From Syntrophobacteraceae bacterium (GTDB lineage: Bacteria; Desulfobacterota; Syntrophobacteria; Syntrophobacterales; Syntrophobacteraceae), in contig JAGPLX010000004.1 of the NCBI GenBank assembly GCA_018053185.1, positions 17,967 to 81,966 on the forward strand: 64,000 nucleotides of DNA, in the 5' to 3' direction. The position numbers and the translations under genes are program-made. Shown here one piece after another: positions 34,254 to 43,815 of the stretch. Within the stretch, counting starts at the first letter, position 1. Every line of letters starts with the position of its first letter. Below the pieces are notes generated by a model. That model saw nothing but the letters and a program-made list of their open reading frames with translations, had not been told where the DNA came from and made no database searches.

Positions 34254-35498
34254 TCACCGATCGACTGTATCGGCCCATTGGAGGGCCAGGCATGGAAGAT
34301 CGTGTACGCGTACCCGGACACTCCCTCCTGCGGGTACTTCTACCACATCAGGTCCCAAAAGCGTATAGGCAAAGTGATCCCGCACGAGTTCGAACATGGA
34401 AGGCAATCCCTCCACGGCAGGTTTGAAGACAACGGCACTCTCCCGGAGGAACAGCGTTCCCCTGATCCCCTTGTGGAATCCTTTCCTTTTCCTGATGATA
34501 TGAGATGTGCGGCCCGGAAGCTCGAAATGGGAGGGCGATTGAATTCCCAGCCTTTTCCAGAGCATGGGAGCAATCAACTCCTGGAAAATGAATTGGGCCG
34601 CCCAGGGGTTTCCGGGCAGGCCCCAGAAGACACTGGCACCCCGGCTTCCCATGGAGGCGTTCTTCCCGGGAGAGACATTGAGCTCGCGAAAAAGGGCCTC
34701 CACCCCCAGAAGCTTCCAAGCCTTCGAAACACAATCCCTTTCTCCTTGACCGGTCCCGCCTGTGGTGATGAGAATATCAGCTTTGACCTCTTCCAGAAAG
34801 GAAGCGATGGTATGGGGATCGTCCCGACTGACTCCCAGGTGAATCACTTCGGCTCCGTTCAGGGTTGCCAGCCAGCCCAGGAGGTAACGACTGTTGCAAA
34901 AGATCGTGGAACCCTCGGCAGGCTGCCCCAATTCTATGATTTCATCTCCCGTGGCCAGCACGGCTACCACGGGGCGCCGGAAAACCGGCAGGCGCGCGAT
35001 ACCCATGGCCACCAGCATGGCCAGCCTCGAAGGGGTGAGAAAAGAGCCTTTCAGTAGGAGTAGCTCTCCTTGCAAAATATCACTTCCTGCCGGGAGTATC
35101 CCCCTGCCGGCGGGCACTGTCCGACGGATTTCGAGACAATTTCCGGCCCCTAGGACTTCTTCTTCCGGAACCACGGCATCGGTGCCCCTGGGAGGGCAGG
35201 CACCCGTGAGGATCCGGATGCATTGGCCCCCAGCTACCGATTTGTCGTGCGAATCCGCCGCAGTGAGAATGCCCGGGAGAAGATCGAGCTGAATGGGAAA
35301 GCTCGCCCGTGCAGCCACGGTGTCTTCGCTGCACAGAGCGTAACCATCGAAGCGGGAGCGAGGTCGAGAAGGCAAACTCCGGACCGCCCGTATATCCTCG
35401 GCCAGTACTCTGCCCAAGGCACCATCCAGCCCGACCCACTCTACCCCGGCACCGTGAGCCAGCTGAAGTGTCAATTCCCTTGCTTTTTCCAGTTCCAT
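34254..35498 (-). CDS. moeA: Molybdopterin molybdenumtransferase MoeA
   Basis: 414 aa enzyme that inserts molybdate into adenylated molybdopterin. It has the substrate loop FDGYAL (usual MDGYA), VAVLATGDEI, the TTGGTGQGERD loop and FWGLPGNPWA, and the domain IV end VRVRV. Some positions are non-consensus (SRFDGYA where most have SAMDGYA) but the catalytic Asp is kept. It is the last gene of mobB-mobA-moeA and overlaps mobA by 28 bp. The enzymes using the cofactor are not in this window. Confidence 0.9.
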   Translation of the reverse strand: MELEKARELTLQLAHGAGVEWVGLDGALGRVLAEDIRAVRSLPSRPRSRFDGYALCSEDTVAARASFPIQLDLLPGILTAADSHDKSVAGGQCIRILTGACPPRGTDAVVPEEEVLGAGNCLEIRRTVPAGRGILPAGSDILQGELLLLKGSFLTPSRLAMLVAMGIARLPVFRRPVVAVLATGDEIIELGQPAEGSTIFCNSRYLLGWLATLNGAEVIHLGVSRDDPHTIASFLEEVKADILITTGGTGQGERDCVSKAWKLLGVEALFRELNVSPGKNASMGSRGASVFWGLPGNPWAAQFIFQELIAPMLWKRLGIQSPSHFELPGRTSHIIRKRKGFHKGIRGTLFLRESAVVFKPAVEGLPSMFELVRDHFAYTLLGPDVVEVPAGGSVRVRVHDLPCLALQWADTVDR

Positions 35499-36064
35499 TC
35501 CAGGGCTGCCAATTCTTCGGGGGTGTTTGCGTTCTTAAAGCTGAGACCATCGGGGTCCACCGCCTTCCACTCGATTTCTTGCAGGAATCGAACCCTTACC
35601 TGGCGGTAAAAGGTGAAGGCCTTTCTGTCGGAGCCTTCGAGCGCCCTGGTTACGGCGGGAAGGCAGCGCCGACGGTAAAGGGCCAGGAGCGGTTCATATC
35701 GTTCATGATGTACCGGGACCACAGCATCATGGTCTTCCTTCAACCCAATCATTAGGGTCAGGACCTCTGGCACCAGAATCGGCATATCCGCCGCCTTGAT
35801 GAACACCCATTCATGTGGGCTAAACCATAAGGCCGTGCAAATCCCCCCCAGGGGGCCCTGATGGGGAACGAGATCTCTCAGGAGGAATGTGTTCACTCCC
35901 ACATAGTCCGTGAGGTTATTGGCGACTACAAAGATCGGATCGCAGTGGGGAGCGAGGGCGGCCACACTCCGGTCGATGAGCCGCACCCCGTCAAAGAGCT
36001 CCATCGCCTTGTTTCTACCGTAGCGCAGGCTTTTGCCGCCGGCCAGAATGGCCCCCGTAATCAT
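35471..36064 (-). CDS. mobA: Molybdenum cofactor guanylyltransferase MobA
   Basis: 197 aa. It adds GMP to molybdopterin. The N-terminal LAGGKSLRYGRNKA matches the LAGG-x-S-x-R-x-G-x-x-K nucleotide-binding motif; GPLGGICTAL and the metal-binding DMPIL follow. The ATG lies immediately after the mobB stop codon (no spacer), and the 3' end overlaps moeA, so the three genes are one transcription-translation unit. Confidence 0.92.
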   Translation of the reverse strand: MITGAILAGGKSLRYGRNKAMELFDGVRLIDRSVAALAPHCDPIFVVANNLTDYVGVNTFLLRDLVPHQGPLGGICTALWFSPHEWVFIKAADMPILVPEVLTLMIGLKEDHDAVVPVHHERYEPLLALYRRRCLPAVTRALEGSDRKAFTFYRQVRVRFLQEIEWKAVDPDGLSFKNANTPEELAALEWNWKKQGN

Positions 36065-36721
36065 CTATCGATCCTCGATCCGGAGGTGGATGTCCACCGT
36101 CGAGGGATGGTCCCAGCCCTTCAGATTGGACAGCATTCCCCGGAGGACTCCCACAACGATATCCCGCACAAAATCGTTCATGGGCAGTCGCCTCCCGTCC
36201 AGTTGGACGAGGATCCGGTGTTTCTTCCGATGCTTCAGAAACCGTTCCTCGATGAAATCCGCCACCTTGTCCGCCTCGTGAAAGCCGAACCTTGGGACTT
36301 CCACCCTCGATGGATCGTCGGTGACCAGTGCCACCAGGTGATCTTTCCGGGTGCAAATGGGTTTTGCCTCGATTCCGGATCGGAAAACCTCGATTTTAGG
36401 AAAATCGGATTGCCTGTAGCCTTCCGTCAAAAGGATATCTTCTCGCCAGAAGAACCGAGCCGCCACTTCCTCCGGGGAAAGCTCCCCGGCAAGCCGGCGG
36501 ATGGTCGCCACCTGGTCGGGGGATACAATCGCAATGGCTTGAGCGCCTGCCTGTCGGAGGCGATAGGTATCTTTGCCTTCATGGTCCATCTCGAAGCCAT
36601 GGGAGCCGTGTTTGAGACATCCCACCCGGTAACCTCTTTTTGTCAGCTCGGGGATCAATTTTTCCAGAAAAGTCGTCTTTCCCGCATTGGACGCGCCTAC
36701 GACACACACGATGGGCAACAT
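36065..36721 (-). CDS. mobB: Molybdopterin-guanine dinucleotide biosynthesis protein MobB
   Basis: 218 aa. The P-loop GASNAGKTTF is near residue 9; LKHGSHGF and the TEGYR motif follow. MobB is a GTP-binding helper of MobA. Compared with E. coli MobB (about 175 aa), it has about 45 extra residues after the usual end, rich in K and R then a helical stretch (RKKHRILVQLDGRR and later DIVVGVLRGML). That extension is shared by several anaerobe homologues, as I recall; its role is unknown. It is the first gene of the operon. Confidence 0.88.
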   Translation of the reverse strand: MLPIVCVVGASNAGKTTFLEKLIPELTKRGYRVGCLKHGSHGFEMDHEGKDTYRLRQAGAQAIAIVSPDQVATIRRLAGELSPEEVAARFFWREDILLTEGYRQSDFPKIEVFRSGIEAKPICTRKDHLVALVTDDPSRVEVPRFGFHEADKVADFIEERFLKHRKKHRILVQLDGRRLPMNDFVRDIVVGVLRGMLSNLKGWDHPSTVDIHLRIEDR

Positions 36722-36872
36722 GACCTTCCTCTTTTTGTAGTGGTTCCACCGGCCCCCATCGACCTACGGAGGGGGCAACGACGACCCTGTGCCGCCAACT
36801 GTGGAGCGGAAGTCCTGGATGACGCCCGTCTGGCCCCATTCCGACGGGTCCGGGACCGGGGTTTGTTGAATA

Positions 36873-38333
36873 CTAATAGCACAGGTAAATCGTCTTGAGT
36901 TCCGTGTATTCCTCTACCCCGACATGAGCCCTTTCCCGTCCCAATCCGCTTTGCTTCATTCCCCCAAATGGTGCCTCGGGGTAGGCCGGGTGGATTCGGT
37001 TGACCCAGACGCTTCCGGCCTGGATTCGGTTAGCCCATTCGATGGCATTCCCCAAATCCCCGGTGAAAAGATAGGCGGCCAGACCATAGGGGGTGGAGTT
37101 GGCCTGGCTGATTGCCGTTTCGATGTCGTCAAAGCGACCGAGCAGGACAATGGGTCCGAACACGTCCTCCCGGAGGATCTGCATGGAGGGCTCGATCTCC
37201 GTCAAGACGGTGGGCGCGTAGAAAAACCCCGGCCGATCGAGGGTATGGCCTCCCAGGGCCAGCTTTGCCCCCTCTTTGACGGCGCCGGCGACCTGATCCC
37301 GGACCTTGGCAAAAAGCTCGCGGTTGTTCAGGGGACCTAATTCCACATTGGGGTCTCTTGCAGGTCCGACTCGATACCTGGATGCCCGGGTGACGAATTG
37401 TTTTACAAAGTCTTCGTAGATCCTCGAGTCTACAAGGATTTGACTGGGGCGGTAACAGTATTGACCACTGTTCTTCAGGCTTTGAGATACCAGAACATCC
37501 AGAAAGGCAGGCCAGTCGGCATCATGACACACAAAGGCCGGACAATGGCCTCCAAGCTCCAGAATCACCTTGCGAACCCACTTGGCACTCGCCGCCTGCA
37601 CCTGTTTGCCTACCTCGAGGCTGCCGGTGAAGCTGATCAACCCCGGAATGGGATGGTCCAGAAGGAAGGGTCCTACTTCAGATCCGGGACCCGTGACAAC
37701 ATTGAACACCCCTGGAGGGAACCCGACTTCCATCGCTATTTTGGCCAGCTCGAGGGTGCTGAGGGGGGCATGTTCATCGGGTTTCACAACGACCGTACAG
37801 CCGACCCCCAGGGCTGGAGCGACTTTGCAGGCGAGCGTGCTCAAGGGATAGTTGAAAGGAGTGATGGCCACCACCACGCCCACCGGCACTCTCACGATGA
37901 GAACCTGCTCCCTTGGATAGCCCCGGAGCGGCATCTGTCCGACGAGCCGCAGGCTTTCTTCCGCGAAGAAATCCACCAAAGCGGCCGTGCGCAGGGCTTC
38001 TTCCCTGGCGCTCCGGATGGGTTTTCCCACCTCGTTGCAGAGAAGGAGGGAAAGAAGCTCTTCTTCTTCCCGGATCCTGGCGGCAAATTTGTGAAGAAGT
38101 TCCGCCCTTTCCAGGCTCGGCAGACATCGCCATGAAGGAAGGCTTTCCTGTGCCCCTTCCAAAGCCAGGTAGACCATGGACCGATCAGCGATGGTGACTT
38201 GGGCGAGAATTTCGCCCGTGGAAGGATTAAAAACGGGGTGACGATCACGCCCCGTCTTCCATTGACCATTGATAAGACATCCGAGGGATTCTGTCGGAGG
38301 ATGCTCCAAGACCTCTCTCCACCTATGTTGCAA
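36873..38333 (-). CDS. NAD(P)-dependent aldehyde dehydrogenase
   Basis: 486 aa ALDH superfamily enzyme. The catalytic Cys is in NSGQYC, the general-base Glu in LELGGHCPAF, and the conserved Asn in ITPFNYPL. The cofactor site FTGSLEVGKQV is present. Sequence resembles the lactaldehyde / succinate-semialdehyde group, but the substrate cannot be named. There are no pathway neighbours. The next gene downstream is mobB. It is divergent from lgt across about 300 bp. Confidence 0.9.
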   Translation of the reverse strand: MQHRWREVLEHPPTESLGCLINGQWKTGRDRHPVFNPSTGEILAQVTIADRSMVYLALEGAQESLPSWRCLPSLERAELLHKFAARIREEEELLSLLLCNEVGKPIRSAREEALRTAALVDFFAEESLRLVGQMPLRGYPREQVLIVRVPVGVVVAITPFNYPLSTLACKVAPALGVGCTVVVKPDEHAPLSTLELAKIAMEVGFPPGVFNVVTGPGSEVGPFLLDHPIPGLISFTGSLEVGKQVQAASAKWVRKVILELGGHCPAFVCHDADWPAFLDVLVSQSLKNSGQYCYRPSQILVDSRIYEDFVKQFVTRASRYRVGPARDPNVELGPLNNRELFAKVRDQVAGAVKEGAKLALGGHTLDRPGFFYAPTVLTEIEPSMQILREDVFGPIVLLGRFDDIETAISQANSTPYGLAAYLFTGDLGNAIEWANRIQAGSVWVNRIHPAYPEAPFGGMKQSGLGRERAHVGVEEYTELKTIYLCY

Positions 38334-38629
38334 GCGACTTGAACCTCCCTTACTATGTCACAGCATTCGCCCGACTGTCAACGCGCTGCAGACTTCGTTT
38401 CCAGGTTTTTTGGTTTCCTGATGTTTCATAACTCGCACGCCTGCCGGGTCAACCTGTGTCCGTTCTTCGAGAGGGGCCGAGCCGTCGGGGCGGTGATGGA
38501 AGACGACCCGGCCGGACCGGCTGCTCCTGCCTCGGCTTAGTGTGGTCACAATTCCTCCCTGGTTGAATTGCCTCCACTGTGGTGCTATGGTGGCAGGGCA
38601 AAGGTGTATGGGAGAAGTGTAAACCGACG

Positions 38630-39433
38630 ATGATTCCTTATCCGCAAATCAATCCCGACCTCATCACCATCGGGCCCGTCCATGTTCGATGGTACGGGGT
38701 CATGTACGTCCTCGGCTTTCTCGGGGCATATGTGTTCATCCAGAGACAGGAGCGGTCCCGGCAGATCGGCTTGACGGGAGTTGTGGTCCAGGACCTGGTG
38801 TTCTATCTGGCCATCGGCGTGATCGTGGGAGCTCGATTGGGATACATTCTTTTCTATCAATATCATGCGTATCTTTTCTACCTGGAAAATCCCCTTGAAA
38901 TCATCGCTACCTGGCGGGGCGGCATGTCCTTTCACGGGGGCCTCGTGGGGGCCGTGCTTGCCGCTTTCCTCTTCTGCCGGCGAAGAAGGCTCCCCTTCTG
39001 GGTGGTTGCCGACAGCACGGCGGTCACGGTCCCCATTGGGTTGGGCCTGGGACGGATCGGCAATTTCATCAATGCCGAATTACCGGGGCGGGTCACCGAC
39101 GTACCCTGGGCAATGGTTTTTCCGGGAGGAGGTCCCATGCCTCGTCACCCTTCCCAGCTCTACGAGGCATTGATGGAAGGTCCCGTACTTTTTCTTCTTC
39201 TCTGGACACTTCGTAAGAGAGAGTTTCGAGACGGGATGATGGTCGCGTTCTTTCTTGTTTTTTACGGCATTTTCCGGTTCTTCCTCGAGTTCTTCCGGGA
39301 ACCGGACCCCCAGATCGGTTTCGTCGCGGGCCTTTTCACGATGGGACAGGTCCTGTGCCTCATCATGATTGCCGCCGGGGTCCTGCTGGCGGCCTTTCTT
39401 TCCCGGAGGACCCCCGGGGCGGGACAGGGATGA
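38630..39433 (+). CDS. lgt: Prolipoprotein diacylglyceryl transferase Lgt
   Basis: 267 aa polytopic inner-membrane enzyme that transfers diacylglyceryl to the lipobox Cys, so it serves the several lipoproteins in this window. Motifs RWYGVMYVLGF, MSFHGGLVGAVLA and the signature GRIGNFINAELPG are intact. The ATG at 38630 is favoured since MIPYPQINPDLI is a typical Lgt start; the upstream ATG would add leader. The gene is followed 29 bp later by the CoA-transferase gene. Confidence 0.94.
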   Translation: MIPYPQINPDLITIGPVHVRWYGVMYVLGFLGAYVFIQRQERSRQIGLTGVVVQDLVFYLAIGVIVGARLGYILFYQYHAYLFYLENPLEIIATWRGGMSFHGGLVGAVLAAFLFCRRRRLPFWVVADSTAVTVPIGLGLGRIGNFINAELPGRVTDVPWAMVFPGGGPMPRHPSQLYEALMEGPVLFLLLWTLRKREFRDGMMVAFFLVFYGIFRFFLEFFREPDPQIGFVAGLFTMGQVLCLIMIAAGVLLAAFLSRRTPGAGQG

Positions 39434-39462
39434 GATTTTGAGTCCCCCAAGAGGACGATACA

Positions 39463-41394
39463 ATGGTGGAGATTTCTGCCCAGGATAAGATTTTTGAACG
39501 GGAAGATTCGACGGCTCGGCCGTGGCAGTCTATTTACCATGAAAGGACGACCACGGCTGCCAAAGCCCTGCGCAAAATCAAGCGAGGGAACCGCATTTTC
39601 ATCGGTTCCGGGTGCGGGGAACCTCAACACCTTGTGCGCACACTCGAGGAGATTGTCCCGCTCTTGGCCGATGTGGAAATCCTGCATATTCTGAGCGTCG
39701 GACGAAGTGGATACACCGAGGCGAGCTTCTTCGACAAATGCCGGCTGAAATCATTCTTTGTGGCAGTCGCCAGCAGGGAGGCCGTGGCCGAGGGGCGGGC
39801 CGACTATACACCCATCAACCTGGGAGATATTCCAGCTCTTTTTCGAAGTGGTGCCGAGCACGTGGACGTGGCGCTCATCCAGGTGTCGCCCCCCGATCGC
39901 CACGGGTTTTCGAGTTACGGCATTTCAGTGGACATTGTCAAGGCAGCCACGGAAAGCGCCAAGTATGTCATTGCGCAAGTCAACCCTCGCATGCCCAGAA
40001 CCCTGGGCGACTCCTTCATCCACATTCGAGACATCGACGCCGTCGTGGAATACGAAGAACCCCTTCTCGAGGTAGGCCAGCCCTTCATGAACCCGATTGC
40101 CGAGGACATCGGCAAGCATACGGCCAGATTGATCGAGGACGGTTCCACCATCCGAGTGGGAGTTGGGAGTATTTCCACGGCCGTTCTCTATGCTCTTCAT
40201 GACAAGAAGGATTTGGGGGTCCACGCGGACATGCTGACGGATGCCTACCTCTACCTGGTCAAAAAGGGGGTCATCACCAATGCCCGGAAGACCCTTCATC
40301 ACGGCAAAATCGTGGCCAGTTTCTGCCTGGGTTCCCGGGAGCTCTATGACTTCGTCCACAACAATCCCATGGTGGCGATGTATCCCATCGATTACACAAA
40401 CAATTACATGGTGATTTCGGAGAATGACAAGATGGTGTCCATCAACTCGGCCCTGGAAGTGGACCTCACGGGCCAGGTATGTGCCGATTCCGTCGGCTAT
40501 GAGATCTACAGCGGCGTGGGAGGGACGATCGACTTTCTCCGTGGTGCCATGCAGTCATACAGGGGCAAAGCCATTCTTGTTCTTCCATCCACGACCCTGG
40601 ACGGTCAGAAGTCCAGGATCGTCCGGTCCCTGACGGAGGGGAGCGGGGTTGTGACCACCCGGGGCGGCGTCCAGTACGTGGTCACCGAATACGGCATCGC
40701 TCAATTGCACGGAAAGAGCATCCGTGACCGGGCACTGGCTCTCATCGGAATCGCTCACCCCGACTTCCGGGAAGAATTGATGCGGGCAGCCTATGAATTC
40801 AACTATCTCCACGAGGACGTTTTGCGCGTCATCGCCCCCAAAGCCGTGTACCCAGTTGAATATGAGCGAATCCAGGTCTTCGATGGGGACCTGGCTGTCT
40901 GTTTCAGGCCTGCAAAACCTACCGACGAGCGGGCTCTCAAGGAGTTTTTTTATTCTCTGCCCAAGGACGAGGCCTACGTTCGTTTTTTGTCCAACATGAG
41001 GGTCTATCCCCACTATGACGTCCAGGGCATGGTGAATATCGACTACGATCGCGAAATGACCCTGTTTGGTCTCGTCGGAGAAATAGACGCGGAGAGAATC
41101 ATTGCCATTGCGCGCTACCAGGTCAAGGAAGAAAACCTCACGGCGGAGATCGACTTTGCGGTCCACCCGGATTTTGGGAGAAAAGGGGTTGCGTCCTTCC
41201 TTGTACACCACCTGACGGACATTGCCCGCAGTAAAAAGATTGGCAGGCTTGTTGCCTACAGCTCCGTCGGAAATGAGAAGGTGCTGGGGGTCTTTCAGAA
41301 ACTGGGGTACCTCATGGAGGCATCCTTTTCCAAGGGAGTATACGAGATCCGGGTGGATCTCACCCAAGAAGCGGATGTGTGCCTGACAAATTGA
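39463..41394 (+). CDS. CoA-transferase/hydrolase fused to a GNAT acetyltransferase
   Basis: 643 aa. Residues 1-about 430 are an acetyl-CoA hydrolase / 4-hydroxybutyrate CoA-transferase-like protein. The likely catalytic Glu is in NSALEVDLTG, and SGVGGTIDFLRGA is the CoA loop. Residues about 475-640 are a GNAT fold (FRPAKPTDERALKEFF and a later PDFGRKGVASFLV with acetyl-CoA-binding R/G pattern). Such a fusion suggests acyl-CoA or acyl-protein chemistry coupled in one chain. The substrate is unknown. GAGG lies about 10 bases before the ATG. It follows lgt but its function is unrelated. Confidence 0.85.
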   Translation: MVEISAQDKIFEREDSTARPWQSIYHERTTTAAKALRKIKRGNRIFIGSGCGEPQHLVRTLEEIVPLLADVEILHILSVGRSGYTEASFFDKCRLKSFFVAVASREAVAEGRADYTPINLGDIPALFRSGAEHVDVALIQVSPPDRHGFSSYGISVDIVKAATESAKYVIAQVNPRMPRTLGDSFIHIRDIDAVVEYEEPLLEVGQPFMNPIAEDIGKHTARLIEDGSTIRVGVGSISTAVLYALHDKKDLGVHADMLTDAYLYLVKKGVITNARKTLHHGKIVASFCLGSRELYDFVHNNPMVAMYPIDYTNNYMVISENDKMVSINSALEVDLTGQVCADSVGYEIYSGVGGTIDFLRGAMQSYRGKAILVLPSTTLDGQKSRIVRSLTEGSGVVTTRGGVQYVVTEYGIAQLHGKSIRDRALALIGIAHPDFREELMRAAYEFNYLHEDVLRVIAPKAVYPVEYERIQVFDGDLAVCFRPAKPTDERALKEFFYSLPKDEAYVRFLSNMRVYPHYDVQGMVNIDYDREMTLFGLVGEIDAERIIAIARYQVKEENLTAEIDFAVHPDFGRKGVASFLVHHLTDIARSKKIGRLVAYSSVGNEKVLGVFQKLGYLMEASFSKGVYEIRVDLTQEADVCLTN

Positions 41395-41599
41395 CGGATG
41401 GGTCGACCTCTCTCGAGTGCCCTGTTTTGAAGAGGCTCATTTTGCTCAGGTTGGGTTTCATTTAGGATTCGTGAGAGTCAAAGGCATACAGCCACACAGG
41501 GGCGTGGAGGGATGCCGGAGAACTCCCCTGGAATCTTTGAACCCGTTTGTAAGGGATTCGATCCTGTCGGGATTGTGGTTGAGGCGAACATCGGGACGA

Positions 41600-41626
41600 C
41601 GGGTCCGGCAAAAGAAAGCGGACCCG
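41600..41626. terminator. Hairpin between convergent genes, no U-tract
   Basis: Perfect 8-bp stem CGGGTCCG (41600-41607) / CGGACCCG (41619-41626) with an 11-nt A-rich loop, in the 277-bp gap between converging genes. No T-run. Confidence 0.45.
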
Positions 41627-41671
41627 CCCCCGTGACGTCTCGTGCACGCCCTGTTGGATCGCGTGGCGGGA

Positions 41672-42331
41672 TCAGTACTTGGCAAGCACCTTCTGGAGCT
41701 TCTTTGCCCCAGCGGGCACCTTCACTTTTCCGGTCAAAATTTCTTGAGGGGTGACCGCCCTGCCGTAGTACTTGGCGTTGGCGTCGTCTCTCGTGGCGAT
41801 GACCGTTCCCTCGAGGGAGATGCCTGCAAAAAGGCCCTGACTCCGGCTATAGGTGTAGACCGCCGCCGTAGGAGCGACTCCGACCTCCACACTTCGGCCA
41901 ACGGGTCCTGCCGCCACGCTCACATCGGCGCCGAGGGTCAGGTTTCCTTTCGAAAAGGCGCGTACCGCCTCATCGGTGTTCAGGATGAATATGAACTCTG
42001 AAACCTGGCCTCCGATCTGGAGGCCGAACCCGGCACCGCCGGTACCAATGGCGCAAGGTCCGCTCCATCCCTTTTTGGTTCTTGCCACCACCAACCCCTT
42101 ACCGCCTCTGCCGCTCACAACGAAGCCGGCTTTGACCACGGTCAGGACGGCAAGGCCTTTGGCATCTCGAAGCACCGCCGTCGGAATGGATTTTTCCGGG
42201 ATTTCCTGAAAACGCTGGATGATGGAGACGGCCTGATCGATATCATCCTGCAGGCCCTCCGCGTACACGGGAGATGATTGGAGCGTCATGATCGAGAGTA
42301 AGACCGCCGCCAACAGACTGATCCATTTCAT
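41672..42331 (-). CDS. Exported SYLF (DUF500/Ysc84-like) domain protein
   Basis: 219 aa. A signal peptide at residues 1-24 (MKWISLLAAVLLSIM...PVYA) is followed by a SYLF domain: AVLRDAKGLAVLTVVKAGFV, GRGGKGLVVAR, a GTGGAGFGLQIGGQ glycine block and GADVSVAAGPVGR. SYLF proteins bind phosphoinositides or lipids in eukaryotes; bacterial ones are periplasmic and of unknown role. AAGGAGGT at the right distance fixes ATG 42331 over the longer frame to 42475. It is a single gene. Confidence 0.85.
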   Translation of the reverse strand: MKWISLLAAVLLSIMTLQSSPVYAEGLQDDIDQAVSIIQRFQEIPEKSIPTAVLRDAKGLAVLTVVKAGFVVSGRGGKGLVVARTKKGWSGPCAIGTGGAGFGLQIGGQVSEFIFILNTDEAVRAFSKGNLTLGADVSVAAGPVGRSVEVGVAPTAAVYTYSRSQGLFAGISLEGTVIATRDDANAKYYGRAVTPQEILTGKVKVPAGAKKLQKVLAKY

Positions 42332-42471
42332 TAGTGACCTCCTTTTTGGGTATTTGTGGATTCCTGGTTCTCTATCGGCCTCAACCATTCCCGCCGTTGG
42401 CTGCCATCGGGCGGGTCCGCCGTCCGTCCACGGGGAAGGACATCCGGAAACAATAAGCTCGAACGCGGGAC

Positions 42472-43815
42472 TCATCCGACCCTTCCCCTCAGAATAAAGG
42501 ACCGCACGTGTTTGGGCAGGGTGTGAATCTTCATGTTCAAATCCGTCAGCACGTACTTGTCGACCAGCGCGCCGATGGATGCTTCGGGCAGCTTCAGAAA
42601 TCGGAGATACTCCTGGAGGTATAGGTGTTTGAGAAACTCTTCTTCCCCGCCACCGAGGTAATCATAGGCTGCATGGGCCACATAGAGGACGGCGACATGG
42701 TCCCGGTAGGGAGTGGGAATCTCCTGAGGCGGGAGGAATTCTGGATAATATTGGTACTCCACGGTCTGGCAGATACTGTCGGGGATATTCCAGTCCTTCA
42801 GCAACATGGCGGCAACCTTGGCGGGTTCCAGCATATCTACAATGAAGGACCACCTGGGATTTTGAGCTTTTAGCAGCAGGACCATGTTTTCGCCGATCTC
42901 GTGGAGAAGGGCGATGGTGCCCATGGTCGAGGACTTCCGGCGATCGCAGAGCTGCCCGATTTCGAACGCAAGATGAGCAATGATCACGGAATGCTGATAT
43001 AGTTCGTCGAACCTGGGTGTGCGCGGCATCACCTTTTGCAACCCGTTCGAGATGACGATATGGTACACTTGGTTGAATCCGAGATAGACAATGGCATAGG
43101 AAAGGTCGGAAATTCTTCGCTGAAGGCTATAGTAGGATGAGTTTACCGCCTTGAGGATCTCCCCCGCCAGGGATGGGTCCTCCATGGCCAGGTGGGTCAC
43201 TTCTCGTGCCGAGCTGCTTTCCATGGACAGCATCTGTATCAGCTTGGACACGTGCACGGGCAACCGAGGCACACTTTTGAGGATGTTCAGGATGACTTCC
43301 GCCTGCTCGTAGCCCCTGGTCCTCCCCTGGAGTAATTCCCCCATCCGTATCACTTGACGCTTGTTGGCCGAGGAAAGATGCCTCAGGTTGTCTTCCAGGC
43401 AATGGGTCCTGCGGACGGAGGTTTCGTGAAGTTTTTTCCAGATGAAATTCTGTATTTTGAGATCGAGGTTTTGCAGGGCCGAGGGATCCAACACCAGTAC
43501 CGATGAGGGCTCCCCGGCAACCAGAGGGCGGGTCCGGCCGGGCTGCTCCGAGCCGATTCCCCCGCCAATCCAATCCCCTTCACGAAAAACCGTTTCTTGA
43601 ATGAGTCCTGAAAAGTCCTCGTCGATTTGGATCCTGCCCTTGAGAACGAGAAACAGGCTCTCCTCCTTCACTCCCTCCTGCTCCTGGATGAGGGAGCTAC
43701 CGGTGTTCAGCCTCAGGACTTGGCCCACGTTATAGATGGAATGGAACTCCCTCTCGCTCAATCCCTTGATGGAGATCCCCTGGATTGATCCATCTTTATC
43801 CAAATGCCGTGTCAT
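42472..43815 (-). CDS. Cyclic-nucleotide-binding-like HDOD signalling protein
   Basis: 447 aa. Residues 15-130 form a cNMP-binding (CRP-like) beta-roll: LFLVLKGRIQID, then REGDWIGGG. The usual RA phosphate motif is not clear, so it may sense something else. Residues 180-400 form an HDOD domain (LPVHVSKLIQML, DPSLAGEILKAVNSSYY, ALLHEIGE). It probably links a nucleotide or other signal to an output partner. The class III cyclase at 16401 is a possible partner on paper only. A sigma-54-like site lies 75 bp upstream. The 5' gap is AT-rich. Confidence 0.8.
   Translation of the reverse strand: MTRHLDKDGSIQGISIKGLSEREFHSIYNVGQVLRLNTGSSLIQEQEGVKEESLFLVLKGRIQIDEDFSGLIQETVFREGDWIGGGIGSEQPGRTRPLVAGEPSSVLVLDPSALQNLDLKIQNFIWKKLHETSVRRTHCLEDNLRHLSSANKRQVIRMGELLQGRTRGYEQAEVILNILKSVPRLPVHVSKLIQMLSMESSSAREVTHLAMEDPSLAGEILKAVNSSYYSLQRRISDLSYAIVYLGFNQVYHIVISNGLQKVMPRTPRFDELYQHSVIIAHLAFEIGQLCDRRKSSTMGTIALLHEIGENMVLLLKAQNPRWSFIVDMLEPAKVAAMLLKDWNIPDSICQTVEYQYYPEFLPPQEIPTPYRDHVAVLYVAHAAYDYLGGGEEEFLKHLYLQEYLRFLKLPEASIGALVDKYVLTDLNMKIHTLPKHVRSFILRGRVG

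Noticed and set aside
35581..35610. AATCGAACCC string resembling a tRNA T-arm
   Set aside because: It is inside mobA, the flanks do not pair into a T-stem and no acceptor or anticodon arm can be folded.
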